From: JAWLGJ01 sp041685145
GTDB taxonomy: Bacteria; Pseudomonadota; Alphaproteobacteria; Rhodospirillales; Magnetospirillaceae
Assembly: GCA_041685145.1 (NCBI GenBank)
Contig: JAWLGJ010000037.1
Coordinates: 1-27,610, forward strand
Length of the DNA stretch: 27,610 nucleotides
Direction of reading: 5' to 3'
Made by a program: the position numbers and the translations under genes. Every line of letters begins with the position of its first letter. Positions within the stretch are counted from its first letter, which is position 1. The notes beneath the pieces are model-generated. The model had not been told where the DNA came from. It was given only the letters and a program-made list of their open reading frames with translations, and made no database searches. This document shows, piece by piece, positions 6,249 to 15,220 of the stretch.

Positions 6249-7409
6249 ATGACCACCGAGGGCCCCCTCGCCGCCTATCGTCGCAAGCTGGCCGCGGGCG
6301 CGCTGAAGCCCGACCCGGCGCAGGCGCTGGCGGCGGAAAAGCTGCAAAGCCTGCACCACGCGCTGAAGGACTACCGCCCGGCGCTGGGCGAGACCGGCTG
6401 GCTGGCCCGCTTCGGGCTGGGGCGGCGCCCGGAGGGCGGCCTGCGCTGGACCGGCGGCGACGCCGCCTCCACCGGCCGGCGCCAGGGTCTGTACATATTC
6501 GGCGCCGTCGGCCGCGGCAAGTCGATGCTCATGGACCTGTTCTTCGAATCGGCGACCATCGCCGGCAAGCGCCGGGTGCATTTCCACCAGTTCATGCAGG
6601 ACGTGCACAAGGAGGTACACCAGTGGCGCCAGGCCAGCGGCCGCGCCGACGCCGACCCGCTGCCGCGCATCGCCCGCAACATCGCCACCCACGCCTGGCT
6701 GTTGTGCCTGGACGAATTGCAGATCCTCGACATCGCCGACGCCATGATCGTCGGACGCCTGTTCGAGGCCCTGTTCGACCACGGCGTCGTCATCGTCGCC
6801 ACCTCCAACCGCGCCCCCGACGACCTCTACAAGGACGGGCTGCAGCGCGAGCGCTTCCTGCCCTTCATCGACCTTATCACCCACAAGCTCGACGTGCTGG
6901 AACTGGACAGCGCCCGCGACTACCGGCTCGACCGCAAGCGCGGCATCCGGGTGTATCACTCGCCCCTGGGACCGGCGGCGGAGCAGGCCCTCGACGAGGC
7001 CTTCGCGCGCCTGACCGACGGCGCCGCGACGGGCGCGGACAGCTTCGTCGTGCACGGCCGGGTGGTGCCGGTGCGGGCGGCGGCGCGCGGCGTGGCGCGC
7101 TTCAGCTTCGCCGAACTGTGCGAGCGGCCGCTGGGGCCGGCGGACTATCTGGCGCTGGCGACCCACTATCACACCGTCATCATCGACGGCATCCCGCGCC
7201 TGGGCCCCGAGAAGCGCAACGAGGCCAAGCGTTTCGTCACCCTCGTCGACGCGCTGTACGAGCACAAGGCGACGCTGATCGCCTCGGCCGCGGCGCCGCC
7301 CGACGAGCTTTACCCCGCCGGCGAGGGCAGTTTCGAGTTCCAGCGCACCGTCTCGCGGCTGATGGAGATGCAGTCCGCCGACTATCTGGAACGCGAGCAC
7401 CTGACCTGA
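6249..7409 (+). CDS. zapE: ZapE/AFG1 family cell division ATPase
   Basis: This is a cytoplasmic P-loop ATPase of the AFG1/LACE1 family. The bacterial member ZapE acts at the division ring under low-oxygen or stress conditions in E. coli. It has 386 residues. Walker A is GAVGRGKS (85-92), RRVHFHQFM follows, and Walker B is LLCLDELQ with D155 and E156, leading into DIADAMIVGRLFEALF. The sensor region IVATSNRAPDDLYKDGLQR is also typical. ATG 6249 begins MTTEGPLAAYRRKL, as expected for the family; codons further upstream only add unconserved sequence. The ribosome-binding site is weak. I remember zapE upstream of mdh in many alphaproteobacteria, which supports the identification. Confidence 0.93.
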   Translation: MTTEGPLAAYRRKLAAGALKPDPAQALAAEKLQSLHHALKDYRPALGETGWLARFGLGRRPEGGLRWTGGDAASTGRRQGLYIFGAVGRGKSMLMDLFFESATIAGKRRVHFHQFMQDVHKEVHQWRQASGRADADPLPRIARNIATHAWLLCLDELQILDIADAMIVGRLFEALFDHGVVIVATSNRAPDDLYKDGLQRERFLPFIDLITHKLDVLELDSARDYRLDRKRGIRVYHSPLGPAAEQALDEAFARLTDGAATGADSFVVHGRVVPVRAAARGVARFSFAELCERPLGPADYLALATHYHTVIIDGIPRLGPEKRNEAKRFVTLVDALYEHKATLIASAAAPPDELYPAGEGSFEFQRTVSRLMEMQSADYLEREHLT

Positions 7410-7430
7410 GCCCCACCCGCACGGGTAGGC

Positions 7431-7457
7431 CAAAACCTGGACCGGGTAGGTGTTTTG
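7431..7457 (+). other. Imperfect hairpin downstream of zapE within a short direct repeat
   Basis: CAAAACCT (7431-7438) can pair with AGGT-G-TTTTG (7448-7457) with one bulged base. CGGGTAGG occurs twice here (7422-7429 and 7443-7450). It could be a weak terminator for zapE, but no T tract follows. The rest of 7410-7534 holds no gene and no convincing promoter that I can see. Confidence 0.3.
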
Positions 7458-7534
7458 TGCGCCGCATCAAAGGCTTAGTCGCCAGGCGCGTTCCGAATAT
7501 CACAAGCGGTGCCGAAAATGCTTGCGAATGAAGC

Positions 7535-7598
7535 CTTCCTAATGTGTTGGGGCGCCGGGGACAGGCCCTTGCCCCGGCGCCGAAATCGCGTTAGGAAG
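7535..7598 (+). promoter_or_regulatory. Two-tier hairpin in the mdh leader region
   Basis: An outer stem CTTCCTAA (7535-7542) / TTAGGAAG (7591-7598) encloses a perfect 10-bp inner stem GGCGCCGGGG (7551-7560) / CCCCGGCGCC (7572-7581) with an 11-base loop. Between the stems lies an internal loop of 8 and 9 bases. It sits 78-141 bases upstream of mdh, and no T run follows, so it may be a structured 5' leader of the TCA operon or an attenuator. I match it to no known RNA family. Confidence 0.55.
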
Positions 7599-7675
7599 AG
7601 CCCCCGATCGGTTCTGGCCGCGTCGCGCGTGGCTGTTTGACTTCATCCAGCACCAATACCTTCGAGGGGTAATCG

Positions 7676-8632
7676 ATGGCACGCAAGAAGATTGCATTGG
7701 TCGGCTCCGGCAATATCGGCGGCACGCTGGCGCATCTCGCCGGCATCAAGGAGCTGGGCGACGTCGTCATGTTCGACATCGCCGAGGGCGTTCCGCAGGG
7801 CAAGGCCCTCGACATCGCGCAATCCACCGCCATCGAGGGCGTCAACGCCGCCTATGCCGGCGCCAACGACTACAGCGCCATCGCCGGCGCCGACGTGGTC
7901 ATCGTCACCGCCGGTGTGCCGCGCAAGCCGGGCATGAGCCGCGACGACCTCATCGAGATCAACGCCAAGGTGATGAAGTCGGTGGGCGAGGGCATCAAGG
8001 CCAACTGCCCCGACGCCTTCGTCATCTGCATCACCAACCCGCTCGACGTCATGGTGTGGGCGCTGCGCGAGGTGGCGGGGCTGCCGCACAACAAGGTGGT
8101 GGGCATGGCCGGCGTGCTCGATTCCGCCCGTTTCCGCTATTTCCTCGCCGAGGAGATGGGGGTGTCGGTCGAGGATGTGAGCGCCTTCGTGCTGGGCGGC
8201 CACGGCGACACGATGGTGCCGCTGCCGCGCTATTCCACCGTCGCCGGCGTACCGCTGCCCGACTTGGTCAAGATGGGCTGGATCAGCCAGCAGAAGCTCG
8301 ACGAGATCGTGCAGCGCACCCGTGACGGCGGCGCCGAGATCGTCGGCCTGCTGAAGACCGGCTCGGCCTTCTACGCCCCGGCGGCGGCGGGCATCCAGAT
8401 GGCGGAAAGCTATCTGAAGGATCAGAAGCGCGTGCTGCCCTGCGCCGCGTGGTGCGACGGCCAGTTCGGCCAGAACGGCATCTATGTCGGCGTACCGGTG
8501 GTGATCGGCGAGGGCGGCGTCGAGCGCATCGTCGAGATCGAGCTGAACGACGACGAGCGCGCCGGCTTCCAGAAGTCGGCCGACGCCGTCAAGGCGCTGG
8601 TCGAGAAGGTCAAGGGCATGAACGTCCTGTAA
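7676..8632 (+). CDS. mdh: Malate dehydrogenase (LDH-like type)
   Basis: It catalyses NAD-dependent oxidation of malate to oxaloacetate in the TCA cycle. The 318 residues show the LDH-like MDH fold. The dinucleotide motif is GSGNIGG (10-16) with D34 for NAD preference. The substrate loop VPRKPGMSR supplies R83 and R89, the usual malate-selective arginine pair. D149 and R152 lie in VLDSARFRYF, and the catalytic H176 in GGHGDTMVPL. ATG 7676 has a GAGGGG ribosome-binding site (7664-7669). It is the first gene of a tight mdh-sucC-sucD-sucA-sucB-lpdA run, 18 bases before sucC. I found no strong promoter directly upstream. In the EMC pathway, glyoxylate plus acetyl-CoA also yields malate, so this enzyme takes that output. 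Confidence 0.97.
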   Translation: MARKKIALVGSGNIGGTLAHLAGIKELGDVVMFDIAEGVPQGKALDIAQSTAIEGVNAAYAGANDYSAIAGADVVIVTAGVPRKPGMSRDDLIEINAKVMKSVGEGIKANCPDAFVICITNPLDVMVWALREVAGLPHNKVVGMAGVLDSARFRYFLAEEMGVSVEDVSAFVLGGHGDTMVPLPRYSTVAGVPLPDLVKMGWISQQKLDEIVQRTRDGGAEIVGLLKTGSAFYAPAAAGIQMAESYLKDQKRVLPCAAWCDGQFGQNGIYVGVPVVIGEGGVERIVEIELNDDERAGFQKSADAVKALVEKVKGMNVL

Positions 8633-8650
8633 GCGAAAGGACGCGGACGG

Positions 8651-9850
<1,200 letters not shown>

Positions 9851-9852
9851 TC

Positions 9853-10728
9853 ATGGCGGTTCTCGTCGACGATAACACCAAGGTCATCTGCCAGGGCTTC
9901 ACCGGCGCCCAGGGCACCTTCCACTCCGAACAGGCCATCGCCTACGGCACCAAGATGGTCGGCGGCGTCACCCCCGGCAAGGGCGGCAGCAAGCACCTCG
10001 ACCTGCCGGTCTTCAACACCGTCGCCGAGGCCAAGGAGGCCACCGGCGCCGATGCCTCGGTGATCTATGTGCCGCCGCCCTTCGCGGCCGACGCCATCCT
10101 GGAGGCCATCGAGGCCGAGATCGACCTCATCGTCTGCATCACCGAGGGCATCCCGGTGCTGGACATGGTGCGGGTGAAGCGCAAGCTGCAGACCTCGGCC
10201 AGCCGCCTCATCGGCCCCAACTGCCCCGGCATCATCACCCCCGGCGCCTGCAAGATCGGCATCATGCCCGGCCACATCCACCAGCGCGGCAAGATCGGCA
10301 TCGTCTCGCGCTCGGGCACCCTGACTTACGAGGCCGTGGCCCAGACCACCGCCGCCGGCCTGGGGCAGTCGACCTGCATCGGCATCGGCGGCGACCCCGT
10401 CAACGGCACCAATTTCGTCGACGCGCTGGACCTGTTCCTGGGCGACGACGAGACCGAGGCGATCATCATGATCGGCGAGATCGGCGGCACCGCCGAGGAA
10501 GAGGCGGCGGACTTCATCAAGCAGTCCAAGACCAAGAAGCCCGTCGTCGGCTTCATCGCCGGCGTCACCGCCCCGCCGGGCCGCCGCATGGGCCATGCCG
10601 GCGCCATCATTTCAGGCGGCAAGGGCACGGCGGCCGACAAGATGGCGGCGATGACCGCGGCCGGCATCACCGTCGCCGATTCGCCCGCCGCGCTGGGCAG
10701 CACCATGCTCAAGGTTCTCAAGGGGTGA
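9853..10728 (+). CDS. sucD: Succinyl-CoA ligase alpha subunit
   Basis: The CoA-binding alpha subunit carries the phosphohistidine intermediate. The protein has 291 residues, beginning MAVLVDDNTKVICQGFTGAQG, where the CoA-binding Rossmann region lies. The segment RLIGPNCPGIITPG is conserved. The active-site histidine is H248 in GHAGAIISGGKGTA. The reading frame stays open far upstream, inside sucC and mdh, but ATG 9853 right after the sucC stop is the homologous start. It is coupled to sucC and followed by an 82-base gap before sucA. Confidence 0.98.
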   Translation: MAVLVDDNTKVICQGFTGAQGTFHSEQAIAYGTKMVGGVTPGKGGSKHLDLPVFNTVAEAKEATGADASVIYVPPPFAADAILEAIEAEIDLIVCITEGIPVLDMVRVKRKLQTSASRLIGPNCPGIITPGACKIGIMPGHIHQRGKIGIVSRSGTLTYEAVAQTTAAGLGQSTCIGIGGDPVNGTNFVDALDLFLGDDETEAIIMIGEIGGTAEEEAADFIKQSKTKKPVVGFIAGVTAPPGRRMGHAGAIISGGKGTAADKMAAMTAAGITVADSPAALGSTMLKVLKG

Positions 10729-10783
10729 TGGCGGAGTTCGCGACACCACATTAGTATCGCTATCAGATACAACGTCGAGAAGG

Positions 10784-10803
10784 GGCGCGGCCCCGGCCGC
10801 GCC
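10784..10803 (+). promoter_or_regulatory. Perfect 8-bp hairpin just upstream of the sucA start
   Basis: GGCGCGGC-CCCG-GCCGCGCC ends 7 bases before ATG 10811, leaving only a short GAGG as ribosome-binding site. A smaller inverted repeat, GTATC-N7-GATAC (10754-10770), lies upstream. The strong stem could lower or time sucA translation relative to sucD. No T tract follows, so a terminator is unlikely. Confidence 0.5.
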
Positions 10804-10810
10804 GCGAGGC

Positions 10811-13783
10811 ATGGGCAAGGCAGACGAATTCGAACGCACGTCCTTCCTGTACGGGCAGAACGCCACCTTCATCGCCGAGCTTTATGCCCGCTATCTGCGG
10901 GATCCCGCCGCCGTCGATTCGAGCTGGGCGGGATTCTTCCGCGACCTGGACGACGATGCCCGCGGCATCCTGCGTGAGTTGCAGGGCGCCGACTGGGCGC
11001 CGCGCGACACCCGGGTCATCGGCAATGGCGACGCCGGCGCCGGCACCGTCCCGGCCGCCCCTCCGGCGGCGGCCCTGGCGGTCGCCGGCCCGGGGCAGGC
11101 CCCCACCACCGACGAGATCCGCCGCGCGACGCTGGATTCCATCCGCGCGCTGATGCTGATTCGGGCCTACCGCGTGCGCGGGCACCTGCAGGCCGACCTC
11201 GACCCGCTGCGGCTGATGCGCCGGCCGGAGCATCCCGAACTCGACTACCGCACCTATGGCTTCACCGATCACGACCTCGACCACCCCATTTTCATCGACG
11301 GGGTGCTGGGGCTGGAAACGGCGACGCTGCGCCAGATCCTGGCCATCCTGCGCAGCACCTACGCCGGCACCATCGGCGTCGAGTTCATGCACATCCAGGA
11401 TCCCGAGCAGAAGGCCTGGATTCAGCGGCGCATCGAGAGCATCCACAACCAGCCGGAATTCACCGACCGCGGCAAGCACGCCATCCTGGAGCGCCTGACC
11501 GAGGGAGAGGGCTTCGAACGCTTCCTGCAACTGAAATACACCGGCACCAAGCGCTTCGGCCTGGAGGGCGGCGAGAGCCTCATCCCGGCGCTGGAGCAGG
11601 TGGTCAAGCGCGGCGGGCAGTTGGGGGTGCGCGAGGTGGTGCTGGGCATGGCCCACCGCGGGCGCCTCAACGTGCTGGCCAATTTCATGAAAAAGCCCTA
11701 CGCGGCCATCTTCTCGGAGTTCCAGGGCAACCCCGCCAATCCCGAGGACGTGCAGGGCTCGGGCGACGTCAAATACCACCTCGGCACCTCGTCGGACCGC
11801 GATTTCGACGGCCAGACGGTGCATCTGTCGCTGACCGCCAACCCCTCGCATCTGGAGGTCGTCGACCCGGTGGTGATGGGCAAGGTGCGCGCCAAGCAGG
11901 CCCAGCGCGGCGACCACGAGCGCGCGCAGGTGCTGGGGCTGCTGATCCACGGCGACGCCGCCTTCGCCGGCCAGGGGGTGGTGGCCGAGTGCCTGACCAT
12001 GTCGGAGCTTCAGGGCTACACCGTCGGCGGCGTCATCCACTTCATCGTCAACAACCAGATCGGCTTCACCACCGCGCCGCAATATTCGCGCTCGGGCACC
12101 TATTCCTCGGACGTCGCCAAGATGGTGCAGGCGCCGATCTTCCATGTGAACGGCGACGACCCCGAGGCGGTGGTCCACGTCGCCCGCATCGCCACCGAGT
12201 TCCGCCAGAACTTCAAGGCCGACGTGGTGGTGGACATGATCTGCTATCGCCGCCACGGCCACAACGAGGCCGACGAGCCCGCCTTCACCCAGCCGCTGAT
12301 GTACCGGCGCATCGCCCAGCACCCCACCACGCGCCAGCTTTATTCCCGCAAGCTGACCTCGGGGCGCGTGATCGGCGCCGACGAGGGCGACAACCTGGTG
12401 GCCGGGTTCCAGCGGCGGCTGGAGGAGGAGTTCGAGGCCGCGCGCAGCTACCGCGTCAACAAGGCCGACTGGCTGGAGGGCAAATGGGCCGGCATGGCCA
12501 AGGCCACCGGCGAGGAGGAGCTGCGCGACGCCCCCACCGACGTGCCGCTGGAACGGCTGCGCCAGGTCGGCGAGGCCATCACCTCGGTTCCCGAGGGCTT
12601 CAACGCCAACCGCAAGATCCTGCGCCAGCTTCAGGCCAAGAAGAAGATGCTGGAGACTGGCGAGGGCATCGACTGGGCCACCGCCGAGGCGCTGGCCTTC
12701 GGCACCCTGGTCGCCGAGGGCACGCCGGTGCGCCTGTCGGGGCAGGATGTCGGTCGCGGCACCTTCTCGCAGCGCCACGCCCTGCTGGTCGACCAGGACA
12801 CCGAGCAGCGCTACATCCCCCTGCGCCACGTCGCCCCCGACCAGGCCCCCTTCGACGTCTGGGACAGCCCGCTGTCCGAGGCCGGGGTGCTGGGCTTCGA
12901 ATACGGCTATTCCCTGGCCGAGCCCCACGCGCTGGTGCTGTGGGAGGCGCAGTTCGGCGACTTCGCCAACGGCGCCCAGGTGGTCATCGACCAGTTCCTG
13001 GCCTCGGCCGAGGTGAAGTGGCTGCGCATGTCTGGGCTGGTGCTGCTGCTGCCGCACGGCTACGAGGGCCAGGGGCCCGAGCACTCCTCCGCGCGGCTGG
13101 AGCGTTACCTCCAGCTCTGCGCCGAGGACAACATGCAGGTCTGCAACATCACCTCGCCGGCCAACTACTTCCACGCCCTGCGGCGCCAGGTGCGCCGCAA
13201 CTTCCGCAAGCCGCTGGTGCTGATGACGCCGAAGTCGCTGCTGCGCCACAAACAAGCGGTGTCGCGCCTGGAGGCGATGGCCGAGGGCACCCGTTTCCGC
13301 CGCGTGCTGCCCGAACGCCACCAACTGGTGCCCGACGACAAGGTCCGCCGCGTGGTGCTGTGCAGCGGCAAGGTCTATTACGACCTGCTGCAGGAACGCA
13401 CTGAAAGCGGCCTCGACGATGTCGCCATCATCCGCGTCGAGCAGCTTTACCCCTGGCCGATGCTGACCGTGCAGCGCGAAATCGGGCGATACAAAAACGC
13501 GGAGGTGGTATGGTGCCAGGAGGAACCGGCCAACATGGGCGCCTGGACCTTCGTCGACCGGCGCCTGGAGTTCGCGTTGGAGGAATTGCCCGGCCACGCC
13601 GCCCGCCGCGCCGTCTATGTCGGCCGCGACGCGGCGGCGTCGCCGGCGACCGGGCTGCTCAAGCAACACATCGCCGAGCAGACCTGGATCGTGCAGACGG
13701 CGTTGAAGGGGGATCTGGCCGCCGCGCGCCAGCCGTTCCGCCGCACCACCCGAATGGCGCAGATGAACGCCGCAACGCCGTGA
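10811..13783 (+). CDS. sucA: 2-oxoglutarate dehydrogenase E1 component
   Basis: The thiamine-diphosphate-dependent E1 decarboxylates 2-oxoglutarate and reductively succinylates the lipoyl group of SucB. The 990 residues match the family length. The N-terminus (SFLYGQNATFIAELYARYLRDP) is the E2-docking type found in SucA. The middle contains EFMHIQDPEQKAWIQRRIE, GMAHRGRLNVLANF and the ThDP region HGDAAFAGQGVVAE with NNQIGFTT. The C-terminal part has FSQRHALLVDQ and HGYEGQGPEHSSARLERYLQ. A low-complexity Ala/Pro linker lies near residues 75-95. ATG 10811 is followed by the expected N-terminus, although its ribosome-binding site is cramped by a hairpin. The stop is 10 bases before sucB. Confidence 0.98.
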   Translation: MGKADEFERTSFLYGQNATFIAELYARYLRDPAAVDSSWAGFFRDLDDDARGILRELQGADWAPRDTRVIGNGDAGAGTVPAAPPAAALAVAGPGQAPTTDEIRRATLDSIRALMLIRAYRVRGHLQADLDPLRLMRRPEHPELDYRTYGFTDHDLDHPIFIDGVLGLETATLRQILAILRSTYAGTIGVEFMHIQDPEQKAWIQRRIESIHNQPEFTDRGKHAILERLTEGEGFERFLQLKYTGTKRFGLEGGESLIPALEQVVKRGGQLGVREVVLGMAHRGRLNVLANFMKKPYAAIFSEFQGNPANPEDVQGSGDVKYHLGTSSDRDFDGQTVHLSLTANPSHLEVVDPVVMGKVRAKQAQRGDHERAQVLGLLIHGDAAFAGQGVVAECLTMSELQGYTVGGVIHFIVNNQIGFTTAPQYSRSGTYSSDVAKMVQAPIFHVNGDDPEAVVHVARIATEFRQNFKADVVVDMICYRRHGHNEADEPAFTQPLMYRRIAQHPTTRQLYSRKLTSGRVIGADEGDNLVAGFQRRLEEEFEAARSYRVNKADWLEGKWAGMAKATGEEELRDAPTDVPLERLRQVGEAITSVPEGFNANRKILRQLQAKKKMLETGEGIDWATAEALAFGTLVAEGTPVRLSGQDVGRGTFSQRHALLVDQDTEQRYIPLRHVAPDQAPFDVWDSPLSEAGVLGFEYGYSLAEPHALVLWEAQFGDFANGAQVVIDQFLASAEVKWLRMSGLVLLLPHGYEGQGPEHSSARLERYLQLCAEDNMQVCNITSPANYFHALRRQVRRNFRKPLVLMTPKSLLRHKQAVSRLEAMAEGTRFRRVLPERHQLVPDDKVRRVVLCSGKVYYDLLQERTESGLDDVAIIRVEQLYPWPMLTVQREIGRYKNAEVVWCQEEPANMGAWTFVDRRLEFALEELPGHAARRAVYVGRDAAASPATGLLKQHIAEQTWIVQTALKGDLAAARQPFRRTTRMAQMNAATP

Positions 13784-13793
13784 CGAGGAGGCC

Positions 13794-15083
13794 ATGAGCA
13801 CCCAGATCACCGTTCCCACCCTGGGCGAATCCGTCACCGAGGCCACCGTCGCCACCTGGTTCAAGGCGGTCGGCGACACGGTCAAGGCCGACGAACCCAT
13901 CGTCGAGTTGGAAACCGACAAGGTCACCGTCGAGGTCAACGCCCCCGCCGCCGGCGTGCTGGCGGAAATCGCCGCCGAGGAAGGCGACACCGTCGAGGTC
14001 GGCGCCGTGCTGGGGGTGCTGGGCGAAGGCGCCGCCGAGACCGCGCGCGAGGCGAAACCGGCGCGCGTAGTCGAGGAGACCCCCGCCTCCGCCGCCACCG
14101 GCGGCGATCAGCAGGTGGCGGAAAAGGTCACCACCAGCCCGGCCGCCGCCGAAACCGCCCGCGCCGCCGACAGCCTGTCACCGGCGGTGCGCAAGCTGGT
14201 CGAGGAGCGGGGCGTCGACGTCGCCGAAATCGCCGGCACCGGCAAGGACGGCCGCATCACCAAGGGCGATGTCCTCGACTACCTCGACAAACGCCCGCGG
14301 GCCGAGGCCGCGCCGCAACCGGCCGCGCCGCCCGCCGCCGAGCCTGCCCCGGCGCCGGCCGCCCGCCCCGCCGTCCAGCCGGAGCGCGAGCAGCGGGTGC
14401 GGATGACGCGGCTGCGCAAGCGCATCGCCGAGCGCCTCAAGGAAGCCCAGAACACCGCCGCCATGCTGACCACCTTCAACGAGGTGGACATGACCAATGT
14501 GATGGCGGTGCGCAATCAGTACAAAGACGGCTTCGAGAAGAAGCACGGCATCAAGCTGGGCTTCATGTCGTTCTTCGTGAAGGCGTGCATCACGGCCCTG
14601 AAGGAATGGCCGGCGGTCAACGCCGAGGTCGATGGCGACGAACTGGTCTACAAGAATTATTACCACATCGGCGTCGCGGTGGGCACGCCGCAGGGGCTGG
14701 TGGTGCCGGTGGTGCGCGACGCCGACACGCTGTCCTTCGCCGACATCGAGCGCACCATCGCCGACCTCGGCCGCCGCGCCCGCGACGGCAAGCTGTCGAT
14801 GGAGGAACTGACCGGGGGCACCTTCACCATTTCCAACGGCGGCGTCTACGGCTCGCTGCTGTCGACGCCGATCCTCAACCCCCCGCAGTCGGGCATCCTG
14901 GGAATGCACAAGACCCAGCAGCGCCCGGTGGTGATGCCCGACGGCTCCATCCAGGCGCGCCCGATGATGTATCTGGCCCTGTCCTACGACCACCGCATCA
15001 TCGACGGCCGCGAGGCGGTGTCGTTCCTGGTCCGCGTAAAGGAGTGCCTCGAAGACCCGCAGCGGATGCTGCTGGACATGTAG
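13794..15083 (+). CDS. sucB: Dihydrolipoyllysine-residue succinyltransferase (E2 of 2-oxoglutarate dehydrogenase)
   Basis: This is the core acyltransferase of the 2-oxoglutarate dehydrogenase complex. The 429 residues comprise a lipoyl domain (1-75) with the lipoylated K43 in ELETDKVTVEV. An Ala/Pro-rich linker leads to the peripheral-subunit-binding domain (SPAVRKLVEERGVDVAEI, near 130-165). A second linker follows, then the catalytic domain ending with SYDHRIIDGREAVSFL, where H400 and D404 are the active-site pair. The start is preceded by GAGGAGG. It lies tight behind sucA and is separated from lpdA by 137 bases holding an inverted-repeat element. Confidence 0.98.
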   Translation: MSTQITVPTLGESVTEATVATWFKAVGDTVKADEPIVELETDKVTVEVNAPAAGVLAEIAAEEGDTVEVGAVLGVLGEGAAETAREAKPARVVEETPASAATGGDQQVAEKVTTSPAAAETARAADSLSPAVRKLVEERGVDVAEIAGTGKDGRITKGDVLDYLDKRPRAEAAPQPAAPPAAEPAPAPAARPAVQPEREQRVRMTRLRKRIAERLKEAQNTAAMLTTFNEVDMTNVMAVRNQYKDGFEKKHGIKLGFMSFFVKACITALKEWPAVNAEVDGDELVYKNYYHIGVAVGTPQGLVVPVVRDADTLSFADIERTIADLGRRARDGKLSMEELTGGTFTISNGGVYGSLLSTPILNPPQSGILGMHKTQQRPVVMPDGSIQARPMMYLALSYDHRIIDGREAVSFLVRVKECLEDPQRMLLDM

Positions 15084-15093
15084 GTCCTTGACA

Positions 15094-15182
15094 ACCACAG
15101 AGGCACAGAGAGACAGGGAAGGCACCGAGATGCGCACATTAATTCTTCTCCGCGCGTCCTCGGTTCTCTGTGCCTCTGCGGT
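15094..15182. repeat. 89-bp intergenic element with 18-bp imperfect terminal inverted repeats
   Basis: The left end ACCACAGAGGCACAGAGA (15094-15111) is matched at 17 of 18 positions by the reverse complement of the right end (15165-15182). The interior is less GC-rich than the genes around it, and the inner flanks are only partly complementary. It carries no gene. It lies between sucB and lpdA and would form a long stem in the shared transcript. Repeats with the CACAGAGGCACAGAG theme are, as I remember, scattered in many environmental bacterial genomes. Confidence 0.75.
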
Positions 15183-15220
15183 AATTCTTCTTACCGCGTA
15201 AAAGCTCAAGGGATTTTCTC

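Noticed and set aside
7637..7662. TTGACT...TACCTT as an mdh promoter
   Set aside because: The spacing is only 14 bases, and with 17 bases no -10 is present.
10763..14098. An 1111-codon minus-strand frame opposite sucA
   Set aside because: The translation is low-complexity shadow sequence opposite a complete, well conserved sucA. It has no recognisable domain.
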